Assembly (NCBI GenBank): GCA_030428705.1
Contig: JAUIDI010000001.1
Span: 1-64,000 of the forward strand
Origin: Bacteroidia bacterium
Lineage (GTDB): Bacteria > Bacteroidota > Bacteroidia > Flavobacteriales > Flavobacteriaceae
DNA length: 64,000 nt
Reading direction: 5' to 3'
Shown in pieces: positions 45,861 through 55,575 of the stretch. The position numbers were made by a program, and so were the translations under genes. Position 1 is the first letter of the stretch. Each line of letters opens with the position of its first letter. Under the pieces are notes generated by a model that saw only the letters and a list, made by a program, of their open reading frames with translations, searched no databases and was not told the origin of the DNA.

Positions 45861-46478
45861 TTGGACAACGATCTGGACAAATACGTAAAACTTGTCGATG
45901 AGATCGGAAAGTGCCGCACCTGTAAGGCGTTTTTGCCCAATCCGCCCCGTCCGGTGGTTTCCTTTTCGCCCGAGGCTAAAATAATGATCATTGGGCAGGC
46001 ACCCGGACGAAAAGTACACGAAAGCGGCATCCCCTTTAACGACAAGAGCGGGGAAACGCTTCGTAACTGGCTGGGGGTGGATAAAGACACGTTTTATGAT
46101 ATGACCAAATTTGCCATTGCCCCCATGGGGTTTTGTTATCCCGGGTCGAACCCCAAGGGAGGCGACCTGCCACCTAGACCGGAATGCGCCCCCCAATGGC
46201 ACCCGTCTATTTTTGGGCAAACGGGCAATGTAAAGCTGACATTGCTTATCGGGCAATATGCCCAGAAATATTATTTGGGAAAAACGGGTAAAAAAACGTT
46301 GACCGAAACGGTAAAGCAATACCGGGAGTATCTGCCAAGATATTTTCCATTAGTGCACCCGTCGCCCTTGAATTTTAGATGGCAGGCAAAAAACACTTGG
46401 TTTGCTGATGAAACGGTGCCCTTTTTAAGGGAATTGATTGTAAAAATTTTAAACAACGAAGCAGATGAAAACTTATGA
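45861..46478 (+). CDS. Uracil-DNA glycosylase family protein
   Basis: A 205-residue protein with the UDG-superfamily motifs IIGQAPGRKVHESGIPFND and LVHPSPLNF. Cys18, Cys21, Cys92 and Cys109 are arranged like the iron-sulfur ligands of family 4/5 enzymes. Catalytic preference cannot be read. There is no in-frame ATG after the upstream stop at 45855; TTG at 45861 (or ATT at 45858) must serve as start. It overlaps the following gene by 14 bases. Confidence 0.82.
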   Translation: MDNDLDKYVKLVDEIGKCRTCKAFLPNPPRPVVSFSPEAKIMIIGQAPGRKVHESGIPFNDKSGETLRNWLGVDKDTFYDMTKFAIAPMGFCYPGSNPKGGDLPPRPECAPQWHPSIFGQTGNVKLTLLIGQYAQKYYLGKTGKKTLTETVKQYREYLPRYFPLVHPSPLNFRWQAKNTWFADETVPFLRELIVKILNNEADENL

Positions 46479-46764
46479 TACCCTGGTAGAAGCCCTGAAC
46501 GGATTAAACCAAAGAGGCTTTACCATAGACTTTAACCTGCAGTGCGACAGTGTGTATTGCAAATCATTGGGACGTGCTTTTATCCCGGAGGAATTCCATA
46601 TTGTGGAATTTCATCGTTTTGAAGGAGCCTCCAATCCCGACGACCAGTCCATTGTCTATGCTTTGGAGACCCGTGATGGGCATAAAGGCGTATTGGTAGA
46701 TGCCTACGGGGTATATTCGGATCCCCTATCCTTCGAAATGGTTCAAAAATTAAAGACCCATTGA
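46465..46764 (+). CDS. Conserved small hypothetical protein
   Basis: A 99-residue protein starting MKTYDTLVEALNGLNQRGFT with FHIVEFHRFEGASNPDDQSI and DGHKGVLVDAYGVYSD. I recall relatives in Bacteroidota labelled as phosphoribosyl-pyrophosphate synthetase, but nothing here supports that activity (no PRPP loop). Coupled by overlap to the glycosylase-like gene. Confidence 0.7.
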   Translation: MKTYDTLVEALNGLNQRGFTIDFNLQCDSVYCKSLGRAFIPEEFHIVEFHRFEGASNPDDQSIVYALETRDGHKGVLVDAYGVYSDPLSFEMVQKLKTH

Positions 46765-46775
46765 TACAAAAAAGA

Positions 46776-46797
46776 GGGCAAAAACAGTTTTTGGCCC
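46776..46797 (+). promoter_or_regulatory. Hairpin directly before the next ATG
   Basis: GGGCAAAAAC, AG, then TTTTTGGCCC fold with one bulge, and the start codon follows at once. It could limit ribosome access to the gene at 46798. Confidence 0.4.
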
Positions 46798-47079
46798 ATG
46801 AAAAGAGTCGAGATCGAACCGTACAATGCTATGTTGATCGAACACATAAGTCATATACAAGAGGGGTACTCCGAGGGATTGTACCAAGGAAAGAAATATG
46901 GCATCACCAAGACCGTTTTTAATGATGGAAAATCGTTTAAGGTTTATGCCAAGGAGTTGGGGGGCAACGATTTTATAAGTCTTAACTATTATGTGACCGC
47001 TTGCGGTGAAAAACTAAGACCCTGTGAAATGCCCGAAAGAAAGGTCGTTCACTTTTTACGGAATGTTGAATTAAATTAA
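46798..47079 (+). CDS. Conserved small hypothetical protein
   Basis: A 93-residue protein: VEIEPYNAMLIEHISHIQEG, YQGKKYGITKTVFNDGKSFK and NDFISLNYYVTACGEKLRPC. No family motif recognised; two cysteines near the C-terminal half. It sits 11 bp before msrA, probably cotranscribed. Confidence 0.65.
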   Translation: MKRVEIEPYNAMLIEHISHIQEGYSEGLYQGKKYGITKTVFNDGKSFKVYAKELGGNDFISLNYYVTACGEKLRPCEMPERKVVHFLRNVELN

Positions 47080-47090
47080 AAAGATAAAAG

Positions 47091-47606
47091 ATGGATAATT
47101 ATAAAAAAGCATACATAGCCGGAGGTTGTTTTTGGGGAATGGAAGACCTTTTTAGAGTTCGGCCCGGAATAAAGGATACCGAAGTGGGCTATATTGGCGG
47201 CGAGAACGACCATCCTACCTACCAAAACCATCCGGGGCACGCTGAAGGCATTGAAATTACTTACAATCCTAACGAAACGTCTTTTAAGGAATTGTTAGAC
47301 TTTTTTTTTAGGATGCACGACCCTACTACTGTGGACCGTCAAGGAAATGACAGGGGCTCAAGCTACCGTTCGGCCATTTTCTATCAAAATGAAGAGGAAA
47401 AACGGGAAGCTGAGGCAATGATCGCAATAGTAAACGAATCCGGTAAATGGCCCAATGAAGTAGTAACCACTTTAGAACCATGGTCGACTTTTTGGTCTGC
47501 CGAAGACTACCATCAAGATTATTTGGTAAAAAATCCCAATGGGTATACGTGTCATTTCGTAAGGTCTGAAGAAAGTTTTTTAAAGAATGTACCGCCATCC
47601 CTGTAA
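47091..47606 (+). CDS. msrA: Peptide-methionine (S)-S-oxide reductase
   Basis: MsrA reduces the S epimer of methionine sulfoxide. The catalytic motif [11 protein letters not shown] places the nucleophile at Cys13. Other hallmarks are [29 protein letters not shown] and [13 protein letters not shown]-terminal Cys (YTCHFVRS) may resolve the disulfide. No signal peptide. Complements MsrB in the same block. Confidence 0.96.
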   Translation: MDNYKKAYIAGGCFWGMEDLFRVRPGIKDTEVGYIGGENDHPTYQNHPGHAEGIEITYNPNETSFKELLDFFFRMHDPTTVDRQGNDRGSSYRSAIFYQNEEEKREAEAMIAIVNESGKWPNEVVTTLEPWSTFWSAEDYHQDYLVKNPNGYTCHFVRSEESFLKNVPPSL

Positions 47607-47667
47607 AAAGAATTTGTTCAACGACCACAATTTTAGTTCTGTTTGTTGGTCAAATAATGCCCGGCGG

Positions 47668-50600
47668 TTAGTAAGATGCCATAAAATCTTCTTTCAATAT
47701 CCTCCTTAAATATAATAGGAGCTCGTCGGCATTTTCTTTTGAAAAGACCATAGGGGGTTTAATTTTCAACACATTATGTTCTGGGCCATCGATACTCATC
47801 AAAATACCATGGTCTTTCATTCGACCCACCAAGTAATCGGTTTGGTCGGGCAAGGGATTCATTTTCGAATCGACCAGTTCTATACCAAGAAATAGTCCTT
47901 GGCCGCGCACGTCCCCGATTATTGGAAACTCTTCCTCCAATGCTTTCAACCTAGTCTTTAGAAATTCCCCGACCAATTCAGCATTTTTGCGAAGTCCTTC
48001 GTGTTTTACCGTTTGAAGAACTGCCGTTCCGATGGCACACGAGACCGGATTTCCACCAAATGTGTTGAAGTATTCCATTCCGTTTGCGAATTTCACCGCT
48101 ACCTCCTGGGTACAGACTACGGCGGCAAGTGGGTGTCCATTGCCCAAGGGTTTGCCAATCGTAATAATGTCGGGTACGACATCGTGAAGTTGAAAGCCCC
48201 AAAAGGTTTTTCCCATGCGTCCGCAACCGACCTGGACTTCATCCGAAATACACAGGCCGCCCGCTTGTCGCACATAATCATAAGTCTTTTTTAAAAAGCC
48301 TTTCGGTAATTCGATCTGACCGCCGCAACTGATAATGGGTTCAATGATAAAAGCCGCAAGTTTTCTCTTTTTGTTACGAATGGCATCGATTTGAAGTTGT
48401 ACTTCGTCAGCGTACTTGCTTCCTGCATCGAATCCTCTATATTTTCCACGAAAAGCATCTGGTAACGGGATGATGTGCGTGTGCTCCGGAGCACCTTTAC
48501 CTCCCTTACCGTCAAACTTGTATGAACTGATATCGATACACATGTTCGTATTTCCGTGGTAGCCGACTTCCGAGGCGATCATATCTTTCTCTCCAGTAGC
48601 GGCCTTCACCATGCGAATGGCAAGTTCGTTGGCTTCGCTTCCGGAGTTCACAAAATGTACGACATTGAGCTTTTCAGGAAGTGTTTCCAATAATTCTTGG
48701 GTCAAAACATTGATTTGATCGTGGAGATAGCGTGAATTGGTATTCAGCAATGCCATCTGCTCTTGCCCGGCCCTTACGACCTTGTAATTTTCGTGGCCGA
48801 CGTGCGCAACATTGTTGACGGTGTCCAAATATTTTTGACCGAATTGATCCAATAGATATTGCGCCTCCCCCCGAACTATTTTAATGGGATTTTTATACTG
48901 AAGACTCAAACTTTTTCCAAGATGTTTTTTACGATAGTCGATTAATTCTTGATTGGAAGTTTTCTTTTCAGGAGCCAATTCTTTTAGTTTGAAAAGCAGG
49001 TTTGGATCTGGACACAGGCCTTGCCAAACCTCTATTTGTTTGGGATAGGTTACGCCAGGAAAGTCTCTTTTGTAACCGAGAAGCGAATACATCAATTGAA
49101 AATGTAGATGGGGAGCCCAATTTCCATTTTCGGGATAGTTTCCCAAGTGGCCAATGCATTCGCCTTTGCTTATTCGTTGGCCGACCTTTTTCTCGGATAC
49201 ACTGGCTACGGTCAAATGACCGTACAAGGAATAAAATCCGAAGTTATCCATTTGATGCCTTAAAATTATCAACCCACCGTATTCTTTGTCCCCGGAATCG
49301 TTTACTGCGATTATTATCTCACCATCAAAGAGGGCATGTACCGGTGTTTTTTCGGGAAGCCAAAAATCGACGCCTAGATGAACGGTGCGACTTTCGGGGC
49401 CTGAATTTCCCACTTTATCATATTCGGTCGATGTGTATAACGGTCGTGGTTCCAAGTACCCTCCCGCAAGAGTTTTGTCAGGATACTTTTTTTGTAACCG
49501 GTCGATCTTAAACTTAAAAAATTCCAGATCATTGAATTCCTCCTGATGGCCGATCCATTTACTGGAAACACTTAAATCGAGGTGATGGATTTTGTTTTTG
49601 CCGACCGTTGGAAATAGATCGGTAAGGGAAAATTTGTTTTGTGCCGACCACTTTTCGAATTCCCCTGAATCGGGGTGTACCGCAAACCCACAAGCCTGTC
49701 GAAAACTGAACAGCGCAAATTCCGGACTAATTTCCCTCCATTTTTTTAATAGGTCCCAAGCAGGTCGCTCACTGATTTGTAAGTACTCATTGTCAGGCTC
49801 TTTCGTTTTGTTAATAGCCGATTTGGTAACCGAAATAACCAATCTCATGGCGATGCACCAATACAGATGTTCGATTTCACTTTCTGTCAGTGCACATTGT
49901 TCGTGATAACCTTTCACAATCGGCATAGAAGCATCCAAGGGGTCATTATGACCCATGATTCCGTAGGCACATGCAACGGCAAGGTCGTTTATAATCTGGG
50001 TATGGCAAGCGTCTCCATAATCAATGGTCGTAACTACATAGGGGTCGACCAATTCTTCTGAAACGATTATGTTATTATCATTGGCATCGTTATGCACAAC
50101 ACCTTTTCTTAGTTTTGAATAGGACTTTTGTATGGTTTCGAACGCCTGTTGAAAAAATTGTACGAGGTTTTTTTCTGTCTCCTGGAACAAATTCAAATGC
50201 CTCTTTGTCCAAAGTGATTGAGCGATGTCCCAATCGAATTCCGCCCTATGGGCTTGTGCGTGATCGAAACCTAGCAATGATTTGCTCAGTTTACCGCAAT
50301 GTTCGCCTAAGTTTTTCCTTAAATCGTCCAACTGTGGATTTACATTACTCCATAAACGACCTGATACCCAGGTTAGTAGGCGTATCTTCCTGTTTTCTCC
50401 GTTAGCATCGGTAATTGTTGTAAGTATATTTCCCTGAAAATCGTTGATAACTTTTGGCGCGATTAAATTTTCAGTATTATCGGAAATATGTTGGAGTATT
50501 TTTTGTTGAAAGTCGAGATAGCCAACGTCTTCTCCGGGTCTAGAGATTTTTAGAATAAAACCTGGCCCATCCTTGACCTTTATCCTGAAATTAAAATCGA

Positions 50601-50703
50601 TTTCACCAGGTAAGATTCCGGCATTCCCCTTTATACCATAATGTTCGAGAACGATGTCCTCGGCCATTGCGGTCGTAATTTGAAGATTGTGGTAAGCTGT
50701 CAT
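47668..50703 (-). CDS. Three-domain fusion: APH-type kinase, M23 peptidase-like domain and class III aminotransferase
   Basis: The 1011 residues divide into: an aminoglycoside-phosphotransferase/choline-kinase-like domain (about 1-340) with HxDxxxxN from His204 to Asn211 and the metal-binding DYGD at 228-231; an M23/LytM domain (about 400-560) with HLGVD (His442, Asp446), YGHL (494-497) and PHLHF (His532, His534); and a class III pyridoxal-phosphate domain (about 600-1011) with NSGSEAN, Asp821-Glu822-Val823-Gln824 and Lys851 in [10 protein letters not shown]. Class III relatives in animals are phospholyases acting on phosphoethanolamine or phosphohydroxylysine, paired with such kinases. The fusion suggests a phosphorylate-then-eliminate pathway; the role of the M23 domain is unclear. 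No signal peptide. Confidence 0.93.
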   Translation of the reverse strand: MTAYHNLQITTAMAEDIVLEHYGIKGNAGILPGEIDFNFRIKVKDGPGFILKISRPGEDVGYLDFQQKILQHISDNTENLIAPKVINDFQGNILTTITDANGENRKIRLLTWVSGRLWSNVNPQLDDLRKNLGEHCGKLSKSLLGFDHAQAHRAEFDWDIAQSLWTKRHLNLFQETEKNLVQFFQQAFETIQKSYSKLRKGVVHNDANDNNIIVSEELVDPYVVTTIDYGDACHTQIINDLAVACAYGIMGHNDPLDASMPIVKGYHEQCALTESEIEHLYWCIAMRLVISVTKSAINKTKEPDNEYLQISERPAWDLLKKWREISPEFALFSFRQACGFAVHPDSGEFEKWSAQNKFSLTDLFPTVGKNKIHHLDLSVSSKWIGHQEEFNDLEFFKFKIDRLQKKYPDKTLAGGYLEPRPLYTSTEYDKVGNSGPESRTVHLGVDFWLPEKTPVHALFDGEIIIAVNDSGDKEYGGLIILRHQMDNFGFYSLYGHLTVASVSEKKVGQRISKGECIGHLGNYPENGNWAPHLHFQLMYSLLGYKRDFPGVTYPKQIEVWQGLCPDPNLLFKLKELAPEKKTSNQELIDYRKKHLGKSLSLQYKNPIKIVRGEAQYLLDQFGQKYLDTVNNVAHVGHENYKVVRAGQEQMALLNTNSRYLHDQINVLTQELLETLPEKLNVVHFVNSGSEANELAIRMVKAATGEKDMIASEVGYHGNTNMCIDISSYKFDGKGGKGAPEHTHIIPLPDAFRGKYRGFDAGSKYADEVQLQIDAIRNKKRKLAAFIIEPIISCGGQIELPKGFLKKTYDYVRQAGGLCISDEVQVGCGRMGKTFWGFQLHDVVPDIITIGKPLGNGHPLAAVVCTQEVAVKFANGMEYFNTFGGNPVSCAIGTAVLQTVKHEGLRKNAELVGEFLKTRLKALEEEFPIIGDVRGQGLFLGIELVDSKMNPLPDQTDYLVGRMKDHGILMSIDGPEHNVLKIKPPMVFSKENADELLLYLRRILKEDFMASY

Positions 50704-50717
50704 TAAAGGTTTAAGGA

Positions 50718-52097
50718 CTAGCTAAACTGGTCAGGGTGCGGGTGCTTCCACGGTCCGCGATACTCTCTTTGCAGCAGTTTTGTCGCTTCAGGATCGTCGA
50801 TAACGGTTCTTGTTTTTGGGTCATAGGCTAGTGGTCGTCCCAATTCCATTGATAGGTTGGCCAAAATACAGCTTGCAGTTGAAATGTGCCCTTCCTCGAT
50901 ATCGGCCACGGGACGGGTTCCGTTTTCGATGGCTCCCAAAAAGTCGAGCATATGTCGTCGAGTTGCGGGGGCCGCATTCAACTCATTATCCTTTTCGACG
51001 AGATCTTCAGGATATTGTTCCTTTTCGTAGAGTACATCGAAATGTATGGGTTCGGCATCTTTGTCGAAGGGTACAAAATCGGCTTGCATGGTGCTGCCGG
51101 AAAGCGTTCCTTTTTCTCCATATAATTTAAATGACCAGGGGTATTCGGGATCTGCAGGTGTACCCCAAGTTCGGTGCTGCCAGACACAGTTCAGTTCATC
51201 GTGTTCAAAAATCGCGGTTTGGGTATCGGCTATGTTCGATTTGCCATCCGTTTGTACGTAAATACCACCGGTAGCGGTTACCTTTTTAGGCCATCCCAAT
51301 TTAAGCATCCAGCGTACGGTGTCGTACATGTGTACGCACATGTCACCGGTTATTCCGTTACCGTATTCCATAAAGGTTCGCCACCACCTTCTATGGGGAA
51401 GCCCATCGTAAGGTCTCAAAGGTGCGGGGCCTGTCCACATTTCATAATCCAAAAAATCCGGAACGGGTTCCAAAGGTGGATTTCCATTGGCCCGCATATG
51501 ATAATAACAGCACATTTCTACATGTTTTATCTTCCCTAGAAGACCTGCATCAACGATTTGTTTTTTTATATCGATAAGATGCGGTGTACTTTTACGCTGC
51601 GTACCAACCTGTACGACTTTATTGTGTTTTCTTGCCGCGGCGACCATGGCCTCACCTTCAATGACATCAACGCTGATAGGTTTTTGGACATAGACATGCG
51701 CACCGGCTTCGACCGCCGCGATACATTGTAGCGCATGCCAGTGATCGGGTGTCCCGATAAGAACAATATCCAGATCTTTTTTCTCGAGCATTTTGCGATA
51801 GTCTGAGTACAGTTTTGGTTTTTTGCCGGATTTTTGTCTTTGGGATACAAGAACTGCCACTTCGTTCAAAAAATTACTGTCGACATCGCATAGCGACACT
51901 ACGTTCACGTTGGCGACCTGAATCAATTTGAAAAGATCACTTGTTCCATACCATCCCGTTCCGATCAACCCTACACGAATGGGCTTGTCTTTATTGGTCA
52001 GGTCAAATCCGTAGGCGCCAAAAGTTGAGAGTAACATAGCGGCAGATGTACCTTTTATAAAGTTGCGTCGATCTGGATTGAATGTATCTTTTTTCAT
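50718..52097 (-). CDS. Tat-exported Gfo/Idh/MocA-family oxidoreductase
   Basis: A twin-arginine leader (DRRNFIKGTSAAMLLSTFGA) is followed by a Rossmann domain (IRVGLIGTGWYGTSDLF) and the family motif GAHVYVQKPISVDVIEGEAM with the EKP-like lysine (here QKP). The C-terminal domain has RRWWRTFMEYGNGITGDMCV and ENGTRPVADIEEGHIST. Members oxidise or reduce sugars and cyclitols; periplasmic ones in Bacteroidota often act on glycosides. It is 14 bp downstream of... the fusion gene's upstream side, so both may form one minus-strand unit starting here. Confidence 0.9.
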   Translation of the reverse strand: MKKDTFNPDRRNFIKGTSAAMLLSTFGAYGFDLTNKDKPIRVGLIGTGWYGTSDLFKLIQVANVNVVSLCDVDSNFLNEVAVLVSQRQKSGKKPKLYSDYRKMLEKKDLDIVLIGTPDHWHALQCIAAVEAGAHVYVQKPISVDVIEGEAMVAAARKHNKVVQVGTQRKSTPHLIDIKKQIVDAGLLGKIKHVEMCCYYHMRANGNPPLEPVPDFLDYEMWTGPAPLRPYDGLPHRRWWRTFMEYGNGITGDMCVHMYDTVRWMLKLGWPKKVTATGGIYVQTDGKSNIADTQTAIFEHDELNCVWQHRTWGTPADPEYPWSFKLYGEKGTLSGSTMQADFVPFDKDAEPIHFDVLYEKEQYPEDLVEKDNELNAAPATRRHMLDFLGAIENGTRPVADIEEGHISTASCILANLSMELGRPLAYDPKTRTVIDDPEATKLLQREYRGPWKHPHPDQFS

Positions 52098-52244
52098 GTT
52101 TCGGGTTATTATCGATTTTTTTATTGAACGATTCTAAAGATATTGAAAACTCATTAAAATCTATCCAAAGTTTTTATAGATTTTGTAATTCGATGGATAA
52201 TCTCTTTTTAATGGTAACTTTATCCGATTATTTAAAAACAAGAA

Positions 52245-54356
52245 ATGGTAATTGAACTTAAAGAATTATTAAAGGCCAAATCGCTCTTGTTTGTACTGGT
52301 TTTTTTGGTTGCCTGTAAAGGTCAAATTGAAGAGAAAGGGGGAGAACATAAATATACCAATGCGCTTATAAATGAAACAAGCCCCTATTTGTTGCAACAT
52401 GCGCACAATCCCGTAGATTGGAGACCTTGGAGTGAAGAGGCTTTGGAAGACGCCAAAAGAGAAGATAAGTTGTTATTGATCAGTATCGGCTATTCCTCAT
52501 GTCATTGGTGCCATGTGATGGAAGAGGAAACATTTGAGGACGAAGATGTGGCTGCGCTCATGAACGAGAATTTCGTAAGCATAAAAATAGACCGTGAAGA
52601 GCGCCCTGATATCGACCATATCTATCAGACGTTCGTGCAACTGATCGACCAAAATAGTGGTTGGCCACTTAATATAATCGCCCTACCCAATGGAAAGCCT
52701 CTATACGGTGGAACCTATCACACCAAGAAACAATGGAGTGAAGTGCTTGCAAAAATCCACCAGTTGTACAAAGATAGTCCCGAAAAAGCCAACGAGTATG
52801 CCGATATGGTTGCCTCTGGTGTTCAAGAGGCGAACATCATTGCCCCACAGAAGGATACAAACGGAATCTCGTTCGACGACCTAACAAAAGCTGTGGATAT
52901 TTGGAGGGCCAACTGGGATTTGGACTGGGGAGGAGATATGGGCCATGAAAAATTCATGCTACCGGTCAATTTGAATTTTTTGTTGGATTATGCACTCCTA
53001 ACAGGCGATAAATTGACAAAGGCCCATGTTAGGAACACGTTGGACAAGATGGTCTTGGGTGGAGTATACGATCATATAGGGGGTGGATTTTTTAGATATA
53101 GCACGGATAGTCAATGGAAAGTCCCTCATTTTGAAAAAATGCTTTACGACAACGCCCAGTTACTGAGTCTATATGCCAAGGCATATCAGGTTTTCAAGGA
53201 TCCTGACTATCATAGGGCCGTTATGGAAACCATTGAATTTCTTGAACGCGAAATGTACAATGGGGAAGGAGGGTTTTACGCAGCCATTGACGCAGACAGT
53301 GAAGGTGAAGAAGGAAAGTTTTACGTTTGGAAAGCAGATGAACTGAAAGATATATTGCAAGACGACTTTAAACTGTTTTCAGAGTATTATAATATTCGCC
53401 CTGAGAGCATATGGGAAGACGATAACTACGTATTATACAAAGAGGTCGAGAACGGTGATTTCGCTAAAAGCAATAATGTTTCGGAAAGTGATCTGACCAA
53501 TGCAAGGTCACGGTGGAAAAAGTCACTTTTGGAACAGCGAATGGCGCGGGTGCGTCCCAATATCGATGATAAGATCATCACCTCATGGAACGCCCTACTG
53601 ATCAATGGCTATGTTGACTCCTATAAGGCTTTTGGCGATTCCGATTTTCTTGAAAAAGCCAAAGATATTTTTCGTTATTTGAAGAAGAACAATTACCAAA
53701 ATGGAGAATTCGTCCATGCATTCAAAAAAGGAAGCAAACGTAAAACAGGTTTTGTAGAAGACTACGCCTTTGTAATTGATGCATCGCTTAACCTATACAG
53801 TGTTACCCTTGAGGAGGAGTATCTGGATTTTGCATATGAATTGGAAAAAACCGCAATGCAAGATTTTTTTGACGAGGCTTCAAAGATGTTCCATTTCAAT
53901 AAAGGTCAAAAGTTGATTTCAAGGATAATAAAAACCAATGATGGTGTATTGCCTTCTCCAAATTCGGTAATGGCGGGTAACTTACTTAAGCTGGGACATA
54001 TTGGCTACGACCTTGAATTTATTGAAGGGTCGGAGCGCATGCTCGCCAACATGGCCGGGGTCATACAAACCGATTTGGCGGGTTTTGCAAAATGGGGCCA
54101 ATTGTCCATGGCCTATGCTCATCCTTATTTTGAAGTTGCCATTGTCGGTGACCGGGCCTTGTCAATGGTCAAGGTGTTCAATGAAAATTATATTCCCAAT
54201 GTAATCGTGGTAGGTAGTACCGAACCAAGCGATTTGCCATTGTTCAAAGATCGCTTTGAAGAAGAAAGTACTTTCATCTATGTCTGTCAAAACAGCACTT
54301 GTAAACTTCCTGTGAAAACTGTTGCCGAAGCTATTGACCAAATGGCGAATTTTTAG
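52245..54356 (+). CDS. DUF255 (YyaL/SPATA20-type) thioredoxin-like lipoprotein
   Basis: A 703-residue protein. Lipobox at FLVAC (Cys24), then the DUF255 thioredoxin-like domain with [20 protein letters not shown] and [15 protein letters not shown], where Cys86 and Cys89 form a CxxC. The rest is an alpha/alpha-toroid with [20 protein letters not shown] and [20 protein letters not shown], resembling glycan epimerases. The family is widespread but its substrate is unknown. Divergent from the oxidoreductase gene; probably anchored to a membrane. Confidence 0.9.
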   Translation: MVIELKELLKAKSLLFVLVFLVACKGQIEEKGGEHKYTNALINETSPYLLQHAHNPVDWRPWSEEALEDAKREDKLLLISIGYSSCHWCHVMEEETFEDEDVAALMNENFVSIKIDREERPDIDHIYQTFVQLIDQNSGWPLNIIALPNGKPLYGGTYHTKKQWSEVLAKIHQLYKDSPEKANEYADMVASGVQEANIIAPQKDTNGISFDDLTKAVDIWRANWDLDWGGDMGHEKFMLPVNLNFLLDYALLTGDKLTKAHVRNTLDKMVLGGVYDHIGGGFFRYSTDSQWKVPHFEKMLYDNAQLLSLYAKAYQVFKDPDYHRAVMETIEFLEREMYNGEGGFYAAIDADSEGEEGKFYVWKADELKDILQDDFKLFSEYYNIRPESIWEDDNYVLYKEVENGDFAKSNNVSESDLTNARSRWKKSLLEQRMARVRPNIDDKIITSWNALLINGYVDSYKAFGDSDFLEKAKDIFRYLKKNNYQNGEFVHAFKKGSKRKTGFVEDYAFVIDASLNLYSVTLEEEYLDFAYELEKTAMQDFFDEASKMFHFNKGQKLISRIIKTNDGVLPSPNSVMAGNLLKLGHIGYDLEFIEGSERMLANMAGVIQTDLAGFAKWGQLSMAYAHPYFEVAIVGDRALSMVKVFNENYIPNVIVVGSTEPSDLPLFKDRFEEESTFIYVCQNSTCKLPVKTVAEAIDQMANF

Positions 54357-54550
54357 GAAATTCGATTTTATTCATTGAAATCGGCGTACATAATTTTTGT
54401 CGATTCCGTAAAAACAAGAAGTGATTTTTTGCAATTCGTCAATTAACAATAACATCTATTGGTATCTCTTCCACTATGCTATTTTTTTTGATATACTTAT
54501 ATGATTTTATCATTTCATCATCAAAAAACTAAAGTTAACTTATAATTTTT

Positions 54551-55429
54551 ATGGAAATTTTAAAGAAGATTCATCGGGAGATAACCCAATTGTCCGATGA
54601 AGATTGCTTTATGGTGTTCGACCGGACCAAGAATGTTTTTGACTATCCCGTTCATTACCATCCGGAAATGGAACTTAATTTTATCAGTAACGGCAAAGGA
54701 ATTCAACGAATAATCGGTGATAGCATTGAAGAAATAGAAGATGTAGAACTCGTACTTGTCGGTCCCAATCTTTATCACGGTTGGTTGCAGCATGATTGTC
54801 CGCCGAAAAAAATGCATGAGGTAACGATACAATTTCATAATGATCTTTTTGATACGGTTTTTCTAAGTAGAAGTGTCATGCGGCCTATCAAAAATCTATT
54901 CGAACGTTCGGTACACGGGGTTTTGTTTTCCGAACAGACATCACTTCAGGTGGCGCCAAGGCTTAAAAAAGTATCGAAATTGGGCGGCATGGATTATTTT
55001 ATCGAACTGCTGTCAATACTCTATGACCTTGCCAATTCTAGAAACCAAAAGCTGTTGTCGACCACCACGGTTCAGCAGAAGAATATGGAGCATGATGACA
55101 AAATAAAAGTACTGTATGACTATATTCAGGCGAATTATGCATCGAAAATTACTTTGTCGGAAGTTTCAGAGCTATTGAATATGAGCAATGTGTCGTTCAA
55201 CAGATTTATCAAAAAGAGAACGAACAAGACCTTTGTTGAATATCTGAACGATGTGCGCATTGGTTACGCTTCGAGGTGGCTTATCGAAAAGGATCTGGGA
55301 ATTTCCGAAATAGCCTTCATGTGCGGTTTCAACAGTATTGCCAATTTCAATCGGGTTTTTAGAAAGTGTAAGGGGAGAACACCATCACAATATCGCGATG
55401 ATTTTTCCGGAATCAAACGGGTGCTTTAA
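54551..55429 (+). CDS. AraC-family regulator with cupin N-terminal domain
   Basis: Residues 20-100 form an AraC-type cupin ligand domain (VHYHPEMELNFISNGKGIQR, VLVGPNLYHGW) and residues 185-290 the paired HTH (SEVSELLNMSNVSFNRFIKK, ISEIAFMCGFNSIANFNRVF). Such regulators usually sense sugars or derivatives. It lies 146 bp upstream of the GMC dehydrogenase gene and probably controls it. Confidence 0.92.
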   Translation: MEILKKIHREITQLSDEDCFMVFDRTKNVFDYPVHYHPEMELNFISNGKGIQRIIGDSIEEIEDVELVLVGPNLYHGWLQHDCPPKKMHEVTIQFHNDLFDTVFLSRSVMRPIKNLFERSVHGVLFSEQTSLQVAPRLKKVSKLGGMDYFIELLSILYDLANSRNQKLLSTTTVQQKNMEHDDKIKVLYDYIQANYASKITLSEVSELLNMSNVSFNRFIKKRTNKTFVEYLNDVRIGYASRWLIEKDLGISEIAFMCGFNSIANFNRVFRKCKGRTPSQYRDDFSGIKRVL

Positions 55430-55575
55430 AATGCGGCCAGGGTCAATTTAAATATTAAATTGTCATTTGCCGATAGTTTTATGTCATCTTCGATTGCTTT
55501 TGTGTTATTCGGATAAAAAAATAGAGTAACTCGTTATTTATTTTTTAAATTGTTGCAAATAACAAAAATCAAACT

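Noticed and set aside
45666-46319. 217-codon minus-strand frame opposite the selO end and the glycosylase-like gene
   Set aside because: Shadow of two well-supported plus-strand genes; no recognisable domain.
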